Part shown: in pieces, positions 1 through 7,163 of the stretch | Layout: every line of letters begins with the position of its first letter | How positions within the stretch are numbered: position 1 is the first letter of the stretch | Virus record (IMG/VR): IMGVR_UViG_3300025138_007121 | Span: 1 to 23,193 of that record | Direction: 5' to 3' (one strand) | Source of the DNA: a virus | DNA: 23,193 bases | Notes under the pieces: generated by a model | Database searches by the model: none | What the model saw: the letters and a program-made list of their open reading frames with translations, nothing else | Told to the model about the DNA's origin: nothing | Position numbers and translations under genes: made by a program

Positions 1-2061
1 GTCAACAAACTTAATCATCTCAGACTCAGTTCCCGTGAGAATAATAGAGATAGACTTCTTCAACCACTGCCTGACCACCTGTGGTGTAGAACTTCTGGTG
101 GTTTCGATTCCCATGATCTTGAGTTTAGGTTTCTTGTATCGAACACCTTCACTATCCCACACGTTAAGCATGTATCGTTTCTTTGCAGTCCAGATGCCAC
201 AATCAGCAATAACTTCTCGACCCATGACCATCTTGTTTTGGTATGCGTTCATCAAGTCTGATAGTTTGTTGTATTCCCGTTCAATGAATGGTTCCAAAGT
301 ATTCGTGGAGTAATCATCCAAGTAATCAACAACGTTGTCAGAGTCACACTTCTTCTTGACTAGATCACCAAAACTAATGTAAACACTATCGGTGTCACTT
401 GCAATGATATAATCCTTACCATCCGTCTCTAAAGTCTCGTTCAAATACTTGTTCAATGATTCCTGAATCCATCGAATAGACAACTGACCCGAAAGTGTAA
501 TCGCTTCAGCCATATCAACGTCAAAGTATCGGAACCACTCATTACCAATTGCACCATAAGCAGAGTTCAACTGAATCTTACGAACCTGTTGAAAGTTATG
601 ATACTTGGAGATCTCAAAGTCGATTAATCTGTTGTCAGGATCTTCCTGCTTTCTCTTTTGAGCATCAATCATCAACTTCTTGTACATACTACGTTCTTCG
701 TACATCTTCTCCATCAGTGCAGGCAGAAACCCCTGACGGTCTTTGGTATAGCAAGTCCCGTTTGCAGCAAGGGAATACTTTGTTTCGGGGGGAATCTTAC
801 CTCCCAAAATAGAGTTTGGTGTAATAGTGTAATCTTTTTCATCTTGAATTTTTGTCTCTGGACTGATGTTGTACTGCATGATCAAGTGGGGATACAGACT
901 GTTCAAGTCAAAAGAGACAACCCATTCGTGACGACCAACGATTGGATCCTTAACGTATGCACCAGCATACTGTTCGTCCTTCTTACTACCACTCTTCATC
1001 GGGATCACGATGTTTTGTTCTGACAAATAGTGGTAGATGATCTGGTCCCAAGTACGAACCTGAGAGTAAACATCAACGAAGTTAACCTTGGCAGAATAAC
1101 CAAGAGCAACTGCAAGTTCCATCAACTTCATCTTCTCTTCGAGACGGACAATCAATTCAGTATCTTTATGGTTGTACCGAACAAACTTATTAAAGTCTTT
1201 CTTGTAGAACTCTGCCATACTATCGAACTCATCATAAGATAACTTACTCTCACCGAGTTCAATGTTTGCAATGTGATCCAATCGATATGACTCTTGGTTT
1301 GTGTATGTGAACGTCAAGTACAGTTCATAATAATCTAGTGTAGAAATACCAACCAAATCGTATGCAGTCTGTTCTCGGTTCATTCGAGTGATGGTCTTCT
1401 CTTGAACGATTCCCCAAGGAGACATCCTTTTTGCCTGTGATCTTCCACGTACGGCCGAGATCCTACTGTAGAGATATGGTATATCGAAGAACCTAACGTT
1501 CCAACCACTAACAATGTCTGGTGATTCGTATTCCCAGATCTCAAGGAACTTGTCAATGAGATCTTCCTCACGGAAGAATCGGTGACACTCTGCACCCTTG
1601 ATGTCTTCGAACTCACCAAGACCAAGAACATATTGATTATCACCAATGATCATGGTGATTGCATTAATTTCTTCTTGTGGATCGTCTACATTGGGAAAAC
1701 CAAGTTCGCATGTAGTTTCGATATCAATATAAGCAACTTTCAGATGTGCAAAATCATACTCAACTTCTCCCGGATGAATCTTACCAATGAACTGATAAAT
1801 GTAATCCGTGTTACCATAAACATCGAAACCTTTAATTCCAGAATATGTCTGAATAAAGTCTCGACACTCTTTCATTGTGCCTGGATTTACTGGCGACACA
1901 GAAGATCCTTCCAAGGTCTTATATTTCGTTTCCGTATTTGACGGAACGAAAAGAGTTGGGTTGAACCTAATCCGGCGAGAAAAAGCTTTTCCGTTATTGA
2001 TACCACGGAGAAGGATATAATCACCTCTCCGAGATACGTTTGTATAAAATAGTTTATCCAT
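1..2061 (-). CDS. 43: DNA polymerase gp43, family B (C-terminus beyond window)
   Basis: Replicative DNA polymerase with 3'-5' proofreading exonuclease, T4 gp43 type. The frame is open from ATG at 2061 to base 1 (687 codons) with no stop, so the C-terminal part (thumb and clamp-binding tail) lies outside; T4 gp43 has 898 residues. Visible motifs: Exo I DIET (D113, E115), Exo II NVRFFDIPYL (188-197), an Exo III-like YNHKD, Pol A SFDLNSLYP (D385), Pol B KIQLNSAYGAIGN (from K495), Pol C SDTDSVY (D556, D558) and KKRY (627-630). Near the edge LKIMGIETTRSSTP closely matches T4. The start overlaps the upstream stop by one base (TGATG), and no strong Shine-Dalgarno is seen, so translational coupling is likely. 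In T4 this gene directly follows regA; here about 16 kb separates them. Frame and identity are certain; only the end is missing. Confidence 0.97.
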   Translation of the reverse strand, partial: MDKLFYTNVSRRGDYILLRGINNGKAFSRRIRFNPTLFVPSNTETKYKTLEGSSVSPVNPGTMKECRDFIQTYSGIKGFDVYGNTDYIYQFIGKIHPGEVEYDFAHLKVAYIDIETTCELGFPNVDDPQEEINAITMIIGDNQYVLGLGEFEDIKGAECHRFFREEDLIDKFLEIWEYESPDIVSGWNVRFFDIPYLYSRISAVRGRSQAKRMSPWGIVQEKTITRMNREQTAYDLVGISTLDYYELYLTFTYTNQESYRLDHIANIELGESKLSYDEFDSMAEFYKKDFNKFVRYNHKDTELIVRLEEKMKLMELAVALGYSAKVNFVDVYSQVRTWDQIIYHYLSEQNIVIPMKSGSKKDEQYAGAYVKDPIVGRHEWVVSFDLNSLYPHLIMQYNISPETKIQDEKDYTITPNSILGGKIPPETKYSLAANGTCYTKDRQGFLPALMEKMYEERSMYKKLMIDAQKRKQEDPDNRLIDFEISKYHNFQQVRKIQLNSAYGAIGNEWFRYFDVDMAEAITLSGQLSIRWIQESLNKYLNETLETDGKDYIIASDTDSVYISFGDLVKKKCDSDNVVDYLDDYSTNTLEPFIEREYNKLSDLMNAYQNKMVMGREVIADCGIWTAKKRYMLNVWDSEGVRYKKPKLKIMGIETTRSSTPQVVRQWLKKSISIILTGTESEMIKFVD

Positions 2062-2456
2062 CAACAGTTTTCTGAGTATTCCACATCATCAAAATTAGGT
2101 GTCTCTTCCAACGCATCCCATAGGGTGGGTTCTTCTTCTTGTTCTTCCCTGTCCTTAACATATGCACCAAGAAGAACCATGTAGTTAATGACATCCACAA
2201 TGGTATCATAGAAACTTTCATCTTCAACGTGCATTTTACCAGAACGGAGGAAAGAACTCAAGCGGCTCATCTTGTCAGTAACTCGGACCATAAATCCAGC
2301 TTCTGTCTTACAAATGCCCATAGCTTCACACCGGGTAAAATTGGCGAAAGGTTCTGTTCCGTCACTACCAGCATAGTCTCTATTCTTTAGAGACATAAGT
2401 TCTCTTGCTTCGGTGCAAAGTTCGGCGTGATATTGTAATAGTTCATCTCTAGTCAT
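2061..2456 (-). CDS. DUF1599/Nmad1 (MazG-like) protein
   Basis: A 131-residue all-alpha protein with the pattern typical of phage DUF1599 (nucleotide modification associated domain 1) proteins: KNRDYAGSDGTEPFANF, then AMGICKTEAGFMVRVTDKMSRL, then a DESFYDTIVDVINYMVLL helix with acidic residues that would bind a metal in MazG-type NTP pyrophosphohydrolases. The C-terminal 25 residues are acidic. I place the start at ATG 2456 because AGGA precedes it by 7 bases and it overlaps the upstream stop by 8 bases; an ATG 27 bases further upstream (2483) has no ribosome site. It lies directly before gene 43 and two genes after dUTPase, which suggests a role in the nucleotide pool. Enzyme activity is inferred, not shown. 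Confidence 0.7.
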   Translation of the reverse strand: MTRDELLQYHAELCTEARELMSLKNRDYAGSDGTEPFANFTRCEAMGICKTEAGFMVRVTDKMSRLSSFLRSGKMHVEDESFYDTIVDVINYMVLLGAYVKDREEQEEEPTLWDALEETPNFDDVEYSENC

Positions 2457-2760
2457 TGGTTGTTCCTGTCTTGTGGTATCCATTTTTTATAAAAAAATTA
2501 AATTTTTCTTCCGTACCTTCTTTTAATTTAAAAGTTTGCGGTGTAGTAGGATCAAGGTAACAATCCGATCTACAAATATTAATGTCGGAAGAAAAATATA
2601 AGTTATTGTCTAATATTCCATCCACATGTTTGAGTACTAATCTCTCTGATCGATTTGAATATGGAAGATAGTCTAGAGATCGGCAATGAGCGTTTATTCT
2701 ATCTTTTATCTCACCAGTGTTCTTATCGTATATTAGAAATTCCCAGATCTGTATATCCAA
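2449..2760 (-). CDS. Hypothetical 103-aa protein, TTG start
   Basis: Not recognised. A soluble protein of 103 residues with no signal peptide or membrane segment. It begins LDIQIWEFLIYDKNTGEI, which looks like beta strands with a turn, and has three cysteines (in AHCRSL and ICRSDCYL). No ATG exists near the 5' end; the start is TTG at 2760, supported by GGAG seven bases upstream. The gene lies 2 bases after the dUTPase stop, and its own stop overlaps the start of the DUF1599 gene by 8 bases. That packing and the ribosome site make it a real gene in the dUTPase-polymerase operon. Function unknown. Confidence 0.72.
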   Translation of the reverse strand: MDIQIWEFLIYDKNTGEIKDRINAHCRSLDYLPYSNRSERLVLKHVDGILDNNLYFSSDINICRSDCYLDPTTPQTFKLKEGTEEKFNFFIKNGYHKTGTTND

Positions 2761-2762
2761 AT

Positions 2763-3320
2763 CTATACTCCAGTAGATCCAAATCCGCCTGAACGGTTTG
2801 TCTTTTTCTTTTTAGGTGTTGCATGTGTATATGTAATATGATTTACTACACGTTGGTATTCAATGATTTCCACTTGTGCAATACGATCACCATGTTTAAT
2901 CTCGAATGGGATGTTAGTTGGATTCCAGACAGGAACAAAGACTTCCTCACAGTAATCAGAGTCAATAACTCCCTCAGCATTGATTAGAGTGATTCCGTTC
3001 TTCCATGCAAGACCAGATCTTGGATGTAGTCTTGCTGAAAATCCTACGGGAATATCAAAAACCATCCCGGTGGGAATTAACGCACGACATTTAGGGCCCA
3101 GTGTGAAAGTTACGTTAGGAATATCACTAACAAAAACAGTCTCCGGTGTAGTTTGATGTGGTTGGTTATAACAATCAAACCATTTCACAGTTCTAATTAT
3201 GGGGGTAATATCTTCCGGGGGAACCTCGGGCCTAAGATGAGCATGAATATCATAACATGCCGCTTCGTCTGTACTTAGCTTCATTTCCAATGTGTTTGGA
3301 AACAACTTATAAATTTTCAT
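2763..3320 (-). CDS. dut: dUTP diphosphatase (dUTPase)
   Basis: Hydrolyses dUTP to dUMP and pyrophosphate, keeping uracil out of phage DNA and feeding dTMP synthesis; the family is a homotrimer. All five dUTPase motifs are visible: motif 1 ACYDIHA, motif 2 PRSGLA, motif 3 NAEGVIDSDYCEEV (catalytic Asp and uracil-stacking Tyr kept; Arg of the usual DYRGE replaced by Cys), motif 4 GDRIAQVEI, and motif 5 RSGGFGSTG at the C-terminus. With 185 residues it is longer than the usual ~150; the extra ~30 residues lie between motifs 1 and 2. I chose ATG 3320 (MKIYKLF). ATG 3332 is in frame but falls at the predicted transcription start, so it would be leaderless. First gene after the 3340-3367 promoter. 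Confidence 0.93.
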   Translation of the reverse strand: MKIYKLFPNTLEMKLSTDEAACYDIHAHLRPEVPPEDITPIIRTVKWFDCYNQPHQTTPETVFVSDIPNVTFTLGPKCRALIPTGMVFDIPVGFSARLHPRSGLAWKNGITLINAEGVIDSDYCEEVFVPVWNPTNIPFEIKHGDRIAQVEIIEYQRVVNHITYTHATPKKKKTNRSGGFGSTGV

Positions 3321-3339
3321 AGTTTCACTCATAAAGTAT

Positions 3340-3367
3340 ATTATATCACAATATTCAATTGTGTCAA
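3340..3367 (-). promoter_or_regulatory. Consensus sigma-70 promoter with inverted repeat in spacer
   Basis: On the minus strand TTGACA (3367-3362) and TATAAT (3345-3340) are separated by 16 bases: both hexamers match the bacterial consensus perfectly. Transcription would start near 3333 and run into dUTPase, the 103-aa gene, the DUF1599 gene and gene 43. The spacer holds a perfect 6-base inverted repeat, CACAAT-N5-ATTGTG (3347-3363), which overlaps the -35 by two bases and could be an operator. T4-like phages drive early genes from strong host-type promoters; that this one is early is inference. Confidence 0.82.
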
Positions 3368-3370
3368 GGG

Positions 3371-3481
3371 TTAATTGGTCTTAAGTTCTAAAGTCTTTGT
3401 CTTTGCAATGACTTTAATTCTATTCTTTTCCGATGTTCGTCTAACAAAAAACTCTGTTTTTGTAACTTTAACAGCATTCAT
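3371..3481 (-). CDS. Small basic protein, 36 aa
   Basis: A short frame, MNAVKVTKTEFFVRRTSEKN..., ending in TAA at 3371. It is lysine- and arginine-rich, without membrane segment or cysteine. The start ATG overlaps the stop of the virion-like gene by four bases (ATGA), and GGAG lies eight bases upstream, inside that gene. Both features match the other coupled gene pairs here. It ends three bases before the -35 element of the dUTPase promoter, so it fills an otherwise empty gap. Function unknown; chance occurrence cannot be excluded at this length. Confidence 0.55.
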   Translation of the reverse strand: MNAVKVTKTEFFVRRTSEKNRIKVIAKTKTLELKTN

Positions 3482-3930
3482 CGAGTTATCTCCGATCCAA
3501 CTTCGAATCTACCTTCGAGTATTCTAGTGACTTCAGAACCATTTGTCAACTCAAGATCATAAAAATGTTGTCCTCTTGGAACATTTTTCATTGTGGTCGC
3601 ATCAATCAAAATGTATATACCACCAGTGTTAGATCCAGAACCAGTTACACCACCAGTAGAAGCATTAAGATATATCCCACCAGACCCTATTGTATTAGAT
3701 CCGGTTCCTGTTATAAAATAACCAGTAGATCCACCACCGAGTACAGAACCTCCAGAAGTATTCCCAATAGCAGAAACCAAAATCTTATCAGTAAAAATTG
3801 ATTTCCTGACCTGCATAGAAGCAGAGTAATTAATCAAATCCACCTCAGACTCTAAATCAGTTAGGTAAGAAACATTAAAAACAAATGTACTACCCTGATC
3901 TACTTGTATGTCGTAGTTTGCAGATGCCAT
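3478..3930 (-). CDS. Putative virion structural protein, Gly/Ser-rich insert
   Basis: A 150-residue protein with a plan seen in small phage virion proteins: an N-terminal beta domain (QGSTFVFNVSYLT, then DLINYSASMQVRKS) and a C-terminal strand set ending RGQHFYDLELTNGSEVTRILEGRFEV. Between them, about residues 57-105, lies a Gly/Ser/Thr/Asn-rich stretch with an internal duplication (TGTGSNTIGSGGIYLNAS versus TGSGSNTGGIYILIDA). The start ATG 3930 has AAGGAG upstream, and a late-promoter-like octamer lies at 3948-3955. Placement between a glycan island and DNA metabolism genes is unexpected for a structural gene, and the separate late signal fits independent timing. It is a candidate surface protein and perhaps a glycan acceptor (inference). 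Its exact position in the particle cannot be told. Confidence 0.65.
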   Translation of the reverse strand: MASANYDIQVDQGSTFVFNVSYLTDLESEVDLINYSASMQVRKSIFTDKILVSAIGNTSGGSVLGGGSTGYFITGTGSNTIGSGGIYLNASTGGVTGSGSNTGGIYILIDATTMKNVPRGQHFYDLELTNGSEVTRILEGRFEVGSEITR

Positions 3931-3947
3931 AAGAAGACTCCTTTATC

Positions 3948-3955
3948 TATTTATG
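3948..3955 (-). promoter_or_regulatory. T4-late-like promoter octamer CATAAATA
   Basis: CATAAATA on the minus strand, one base from the T4 late consensus TATAAATA, sits 17 bases upstream of the virion-like gene and overlaps the stop of the preceding glycosyltransferase gene. Late promoters of T4-like phages need only this -10 element. The same octamer also occurs inside the DUF6165 gene (6135-6142), so the motif alone is weak evidence; position before a structural-type gene raises it. Confidence 0.5.
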
Positions 3956-5249
3956 CTTTAACCTTTTTCTTCCTCTTGGATCTTTCTTTTCTGGCTTTGG
4001 CAAAAGACTTTTGTTTATTATCGGTTTTATTTTTCTCTTCGATGTCATACTTATCAAAAAGTTCTCGTCGTTGCAACATCTGTTTATCAATCGCCTTCTG
4101 TCTTTCAGAAATAGCTTGTTCATATAGCGACAAGTTGGCCGTAATTCTATCATGTTCACTCTCTGGAATCTTATCAAAATTACTAATTAATTTTTTAGTA
4201 GCATCTAAACCTTCTTCTAATTGACCCACATAAAAAGCGGACGCAGAAAGTTCATCTAACATTTGCCATTCATAAACATCACCAGCAATGAACAATATAT
4301 CAGCGTGTGGGAAAGTCAATTTAGAACCCATAGATGCGTAAAGATAACCCAACCTTGGTTTATTATTTAATCTAAAAACTCTAGCTAATTGATGAAGAGG
4401 TTCTGCTCTATTTGGTCTGTAGTTCCAAGCTTCCATAAATCTTAGGGTTGTCTTTTCAAATTCTTCATTCAACAAACCAGAACACATAGCAGACCTAAAA
4501 ATTGAATAATAAACTTCTTCTGCCCATCCACCCATAGAGGCTCTCTTCTCGTACCACTTCATGGCATTTCTAAAATCACCAGAATCAAAGTAACTCTGAG
4601 CTAAGTAAAAATGATACCTATCGTTGTGTGGTTCATAATCTGGATTGCTGGCATTTGTGACTGCATCAAGTAGAAGAGCAGCATCTTTTTCGTATTTCTC
4701 TTTCGGGTCAATACCGACATTTCTGGCACCCTCAGTCCTAGCGTGAATACCATATTCACCGGGAAGTTGAGCCATCTGTTTATTTTCTCTATCTTCACAG
4801 TCAGCATATTCATGTAGAATACCAACGTACTTCCACTTATCTTCAAGTTTGAAAATTTGATTCCTCCACCAAGTGAAGTTTTCTCCACGGGTTATTCTCA
4901 AACTATAAGAACTGAATCTAGTTTTATCAATGAAGTCCAAAGACTCAGTGAAGTCTCCCTCAAGATTGTCGTCAGCATCAATCACCCAAGCGTAATCAGA
5001 TTTACCTTCAGCATTTTTGAAGGATGTAGTTCGGGACTTACCGAAACCCTCCCAAGGTTCATCATATACCTCTCCCGGTATTCCCTTTTCATCAAAAAAT
5101 TTCTTGATGATTTCTTTTGTTTTATCTGTAGACCCAGTGTCGGTTATATCGTATCGATCAATATACTTATAAACAGATTCGATACACCTCTCGATCACAT
5201 GTTCTTCATTTTTTACGATCATACAAAGTGTAATAGTAGGTTTACTCAT
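3951..5249 (-). CDS. GT2 glycosyltransferase with TPR-like C-terminal region
   Basis: A 432-residue two-part protein. Residues 1-~200 are a GT-A family 2 glycosyltransferase: ITLCMIVKNEEHVIERCIES at the N-terminus, DTGSTDKT (37-44) and the metal-binding DADD (91-94). The rest is helical and TPR-like (for example HFYLAQSYFDSGDFRNAMKW), ending in a very basic coiled tail (ERSKRKKKVKA). Such GT2-TPR proteins transfer sugars to glycans or proteins, with the repeats usually binding a partner. ATG 5249 has GGAG five bases upstream and overlaps the GT9-like gene by four bases. It is the last gene of the island; its stop lies inside the late-promoter-like octamer. Confidence 0.88.
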   Translation of the reverse strand: MSKPTITLCMIVKNEEHVIERCIESVYKYIDRYDITDTGSTDKTKEIIKKFFDEKGIPGEVYDEPWEGFGKSRTTSFKNAEGKSDYAWVIDADDNLEGDFTESLDFIDKTRFSSYSLRITRGENFTWWRNQIFKLEDKWKYVGILHEYADCEDRENKQMAQLPGEYGIHARTEGARNVGIDPKEKYEKDAALLLDAVTNASNPDYEPHNDRYHFYLAQSYFDSGDFRNAMKWYEKRASMGGWAEEVYYSIFRSAMCSGLLNEEFEKTTLRFMEAWNYRPNRAEPLHQLARVFRLNNKPRLGYLYASMGSKLTFPHADILFIAGDVYEWQMLDELSASAFYVGQLEEGLDATKKLISNFDKIPESEHDRITANLSLYEQAISERQKAIDKQMLQRRELFDKYDIEEKNKTDNKQKSFAKARKERSKRKKKVKA

Positions 5250-6079
5250 GATATCTCCAAATTAATATTCTTCTCTACGAAATTATATAGTTCTTTCTTA
5301 ATAAAGTCAAGCTCAGGATCCCAATTTCCTTCGATGACACATACAGCTGGTGTTTTGTGCGTGTTGGTCCAATCGACCATTCTTTCTCTCAAGTCCGCAC
5401 CCTCTCCCCAAGTAAACAGGGGGCATCCGCACATGGTAGACAAATGACTAGTACCAGTGTTACTTCCAAAATGAAACTTGGAATGTGAGAGTAGTGATAT
5501 ATGATCACCAACATTTTTAGTTTCTGGTACAATGACACCATCGGGGACAAAATTATCTTTCTCTAACCCGACAAGATATATCGGTAGGTTGTATTCCTCA
5601 ATGATCCAATTGACTAGACTTTGATACTTTTTAGGATCCCAGTTCTTTTCGGCACCCCTGTTCAAATTTCTACAAGAAATTGTAATGTACTCATCGGAGT
5701 CTACCATTTTATCTTTATAGAATTTACGATGACTCTCCTCAACATCCCACTGGTCAAATCTATTTTCATATGGAATCTTGAGTATATGTTCGGGGTTATA
5801 ATGTTCTTGTGTTCTTTGAATGAGTTGATTGTAGAAATTTGGGTTGTGAAGACCATAGTGATCTTCAGCACCTCTACCACATGGTGTGAAACTTTCGGGC
5901 AGTTCGATAGGAACTACCTCGTCGGCCAGTTCAAACAGTTCACTGAAAGCCGGATTACCAACAACCACCTTATGGCAGTCTTCGTGGTCTTCAAAGAATT
6001 TTCTAACTTTAGGTTGTATATCAAAAACAACCCAACCAAATTCCGCAACAACAGGAGAAACTACTGCTTTTTTTTTCAT
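5246..6079 (-). CDS. GT9-like (heptosyltransferase-type) glycosyltransferase
   Basis: A 277-residue GT-B type protein. The clearest signature is the C-terminal donor site SNTGTSHLSTMCGCPLFTWGE, matching the N-D/T-G-x-x-H-x-A-x-x-x-G-x-P block of GT9 heptosyltransferases and ADP-heptose-like enzymes. The strand YITISCRNLNRGAEKNW resembles the start of the second Rossmann domain. It would add a sugar from a nucleotide donor in the cytoplasm. I use ATG 6079 (MKKKAVV), 11 bases after GAGG; a TTG at 6085, 5 bases after the same GAGG and overlapping the upstream stop, is an alternative adding two residues. Shorter than usual GT9 enzymes (~340). Confidence 0.78.
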   Translation of the reverse strand: MKKKAVVSPVVAEFGWVVFDIQPKVRKFFEDHEDCHKVVVGNPAFSELFELADEVVPIELPESFTPCGRGAEDHYGLHNPNFYNQLIQRTQEHYNPEHILKIPYENRFDQWDVEESHRKFYKDKMVDSDEYITISCRNLNRGAEKNWDPKKYQSLVNWIIEEYNLPIYLVGLEKDNFVPDGVIVPETKNVGDHISLLSHSKFHFGSNTGTSHLSTMCGCPLFTWGEGADLRERMVDWTNTHKTPAVCVIEGNWDPELDFIKKELYNFVEKNINLEIS

Positions 6080-6081
6080 AA

Positions 6082-6459
6082 TCAATTTATCCTCGTGTAA
6101 TTTTTTTCTTCTACTATTGAAGAACTTGTTTCTATATTTATGACTCTCTTTATATCACATCTTTCCTCATTCCATAGTCTAATGGATCTAGCAATATCAA
6201 CAAAATCATCTTCAATGTTTTTACGAGTCTCTTGTTCTCGTAGACGATCCTCTCCATCCCATATATTTTCATTGACGCTCAACAATCGTAAATAATCAGA
6301 AGAAGATTCTGTCACACCAATCTGTTCAAAGGATGGCATAAGATATTCTATCTCTGTATTGATATTTTTCAGTTTGATTGGATCGGAAATTCTAGACTCT
6401 TTGATTCTAAGAATTGTCATCTTATCAACTATGTCGCCATTAGATACTTCTATTTTCAT
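6082..6459 (-). CDS. DUF6165 family protein
   Basis: A 125-residue, mainly helical protein matching the DUF6165 pattern: N-terminal EVSNGDIVDKMTILRIKESRI, a middle LLSVNENIWDGEDRLREQE, then DFVDIARSIRLWNEERCDIKR and a terminal IVEEKNY. The family has no established biochemical role that I know of; members are often beside glycosyltransferase genes in bacteria and phages. Here it lies between a GT8-like and a GT9-like gene with four-base (ATGA) overlap upstream and a ribosome site GGTGA. A helper or partner of glycosyltransferases is plausible but only inferred from context. Confidence 0.78.
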   Translation of the reverse strand: MKIEVSNGDIVDKMTILRIKESRISDPIKLKNINTEIEYLMPSFEQIGVTESSSDYLRLLSVNENIWDGEDRLREQETRKNIEDDFVDIARSIRLWNEERCDIKRVINIETSSSIVEEKNYTRIN

Positions 6460-7163
6460 AATTCACCCATGCCTATTAACACTTCACGATCCTTTTTAAT
6501 TTGATCTATTCTAGAATGCGAATCGAAAATACCCGCACCCGCGTAGTGTATAATGTGAGATTTAAACCTATCCGGATTTCCGTTCCACTCCTCACTATAC
6601 ATGGTCATATGATTAAATTGATATGGTAGTTCATGAATACAATGTTCGTATTTGTGTATCAGGTATCCCAACTGTACATCATCAAATCCACCCTCAAAAA
6701 CAGAATCTTCCGCATAACCACCATTAATTTTATTAAATATATTTTGGTGTGGTTTAGATACAACAAAAACTCCCGTGTTTATGTACCCCTCCGTCCAACC
6801 AATATCACCAAATATCCTATTAGCAGCAGATATTCTAGCTCGGCGATTAGAAGTTCTAGAACCAACATCTTCTAAATTAGTCCCAACACATTCATAAGGA
6901 ACAACATCAAAAAGATTAGGACAACTGTTCTTTATTAGAATATCAGAATCGATACAAATAATTCTATCGTAGTCATCCAAAAGTTCATTCAACTGTAAGA
7001 TTTTAAAATGCCACCGTCCATGTCCAACTGTACAATCGGAATCTTTGGTTAAAACTTTAAAATCAGCACCACACCTTTCGGCATACGAAGAAAGAATCGG
7101 ATGAGTTATCTCAGTCATCTCTGTAATTTTAGAATCAGCTCTAGTTGTGATTAAATATTTCAT
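6456..7163 (-). CDS. GT-A glycosyltransferase, GT8-like
   Basis: A 235-residue GT-A protein. It has a basic Rossmann-like start (MKYLITTRADS), ILSSYAERCGADFKVLT typical of GT8/GT34-like enzymes, the metal-nucleotide site DRIICIDSDILI with DSD at 72-74, and a later substrate block GYINTGVFVVSKP followed by DDVQLGYLIH. A C-terminal H-x-x-G-like HYAGAGIF is also present. Donor and acceptor are unknown. AAGGA precedes ATG 7163, which overlaps the dehydratase stop by four bases (ATGA). Retaining chemistry is inferred from resemblance to GT8. Confidence 0.82.
   Translation of the reverse strand: MKYLITTRADSKITEMTEITHPILSSYAERCGADFKVLTKDSDCTVGHGRWHFKILQLNELLDDYDRIICIDSDILIKNSCPNLFDVVPYECVGTNLEDVGSRTSNRRARISAANRIFGDIGWTEGYINTGVFVVSKPHQNIFNKINGGYAEDSVFEGGFDDVQLGYLIHKYEHCIHELPYQFNHMTMYSEEWNGNPDRFKSHIIHYAGAGIFDSHSRIDQIKKDREVLIGMGEL

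Noticed and set aside
35-1941. Plus-strand open frames of 70-121 codons opposite the DNA polymerase
   Set aside because: They lie antisense to a continuous gp43 frame with all polymerase motifs and have no ribosome sites or family resemblance.
3439-3458. A/T-rich hairpin ACAAAAAC...GTTTTTTGT as a terminator
   Set aside because: Stem has only two G-C pairs with a bulge, no U-tract of the usual form, and it lies within the 36-aa frame.
3565-3801. Repeat-rich stretch as a CRISPR or tandem repeat array
   Set aside because: It is the codons of the Gly/Ser-rich insert of the virion-like protein with one imperfect duplication; no regular repeat-spacer structure.
4857-5447. 196-codon plus-strand frame antisense to the GT2-TPR and GT9-like genes
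   Set aside because: Spans two well-supported minus-strand genes; composition (Ile/Ser/Phe-rich) is that of an antisense shadow.
6135-6142. Third CATAAATA octamer as a late promoter
   Set aside because: Inside the DUF6165 coding sequence with no structural gene downstream; expected by chance in AT-rich DNA.
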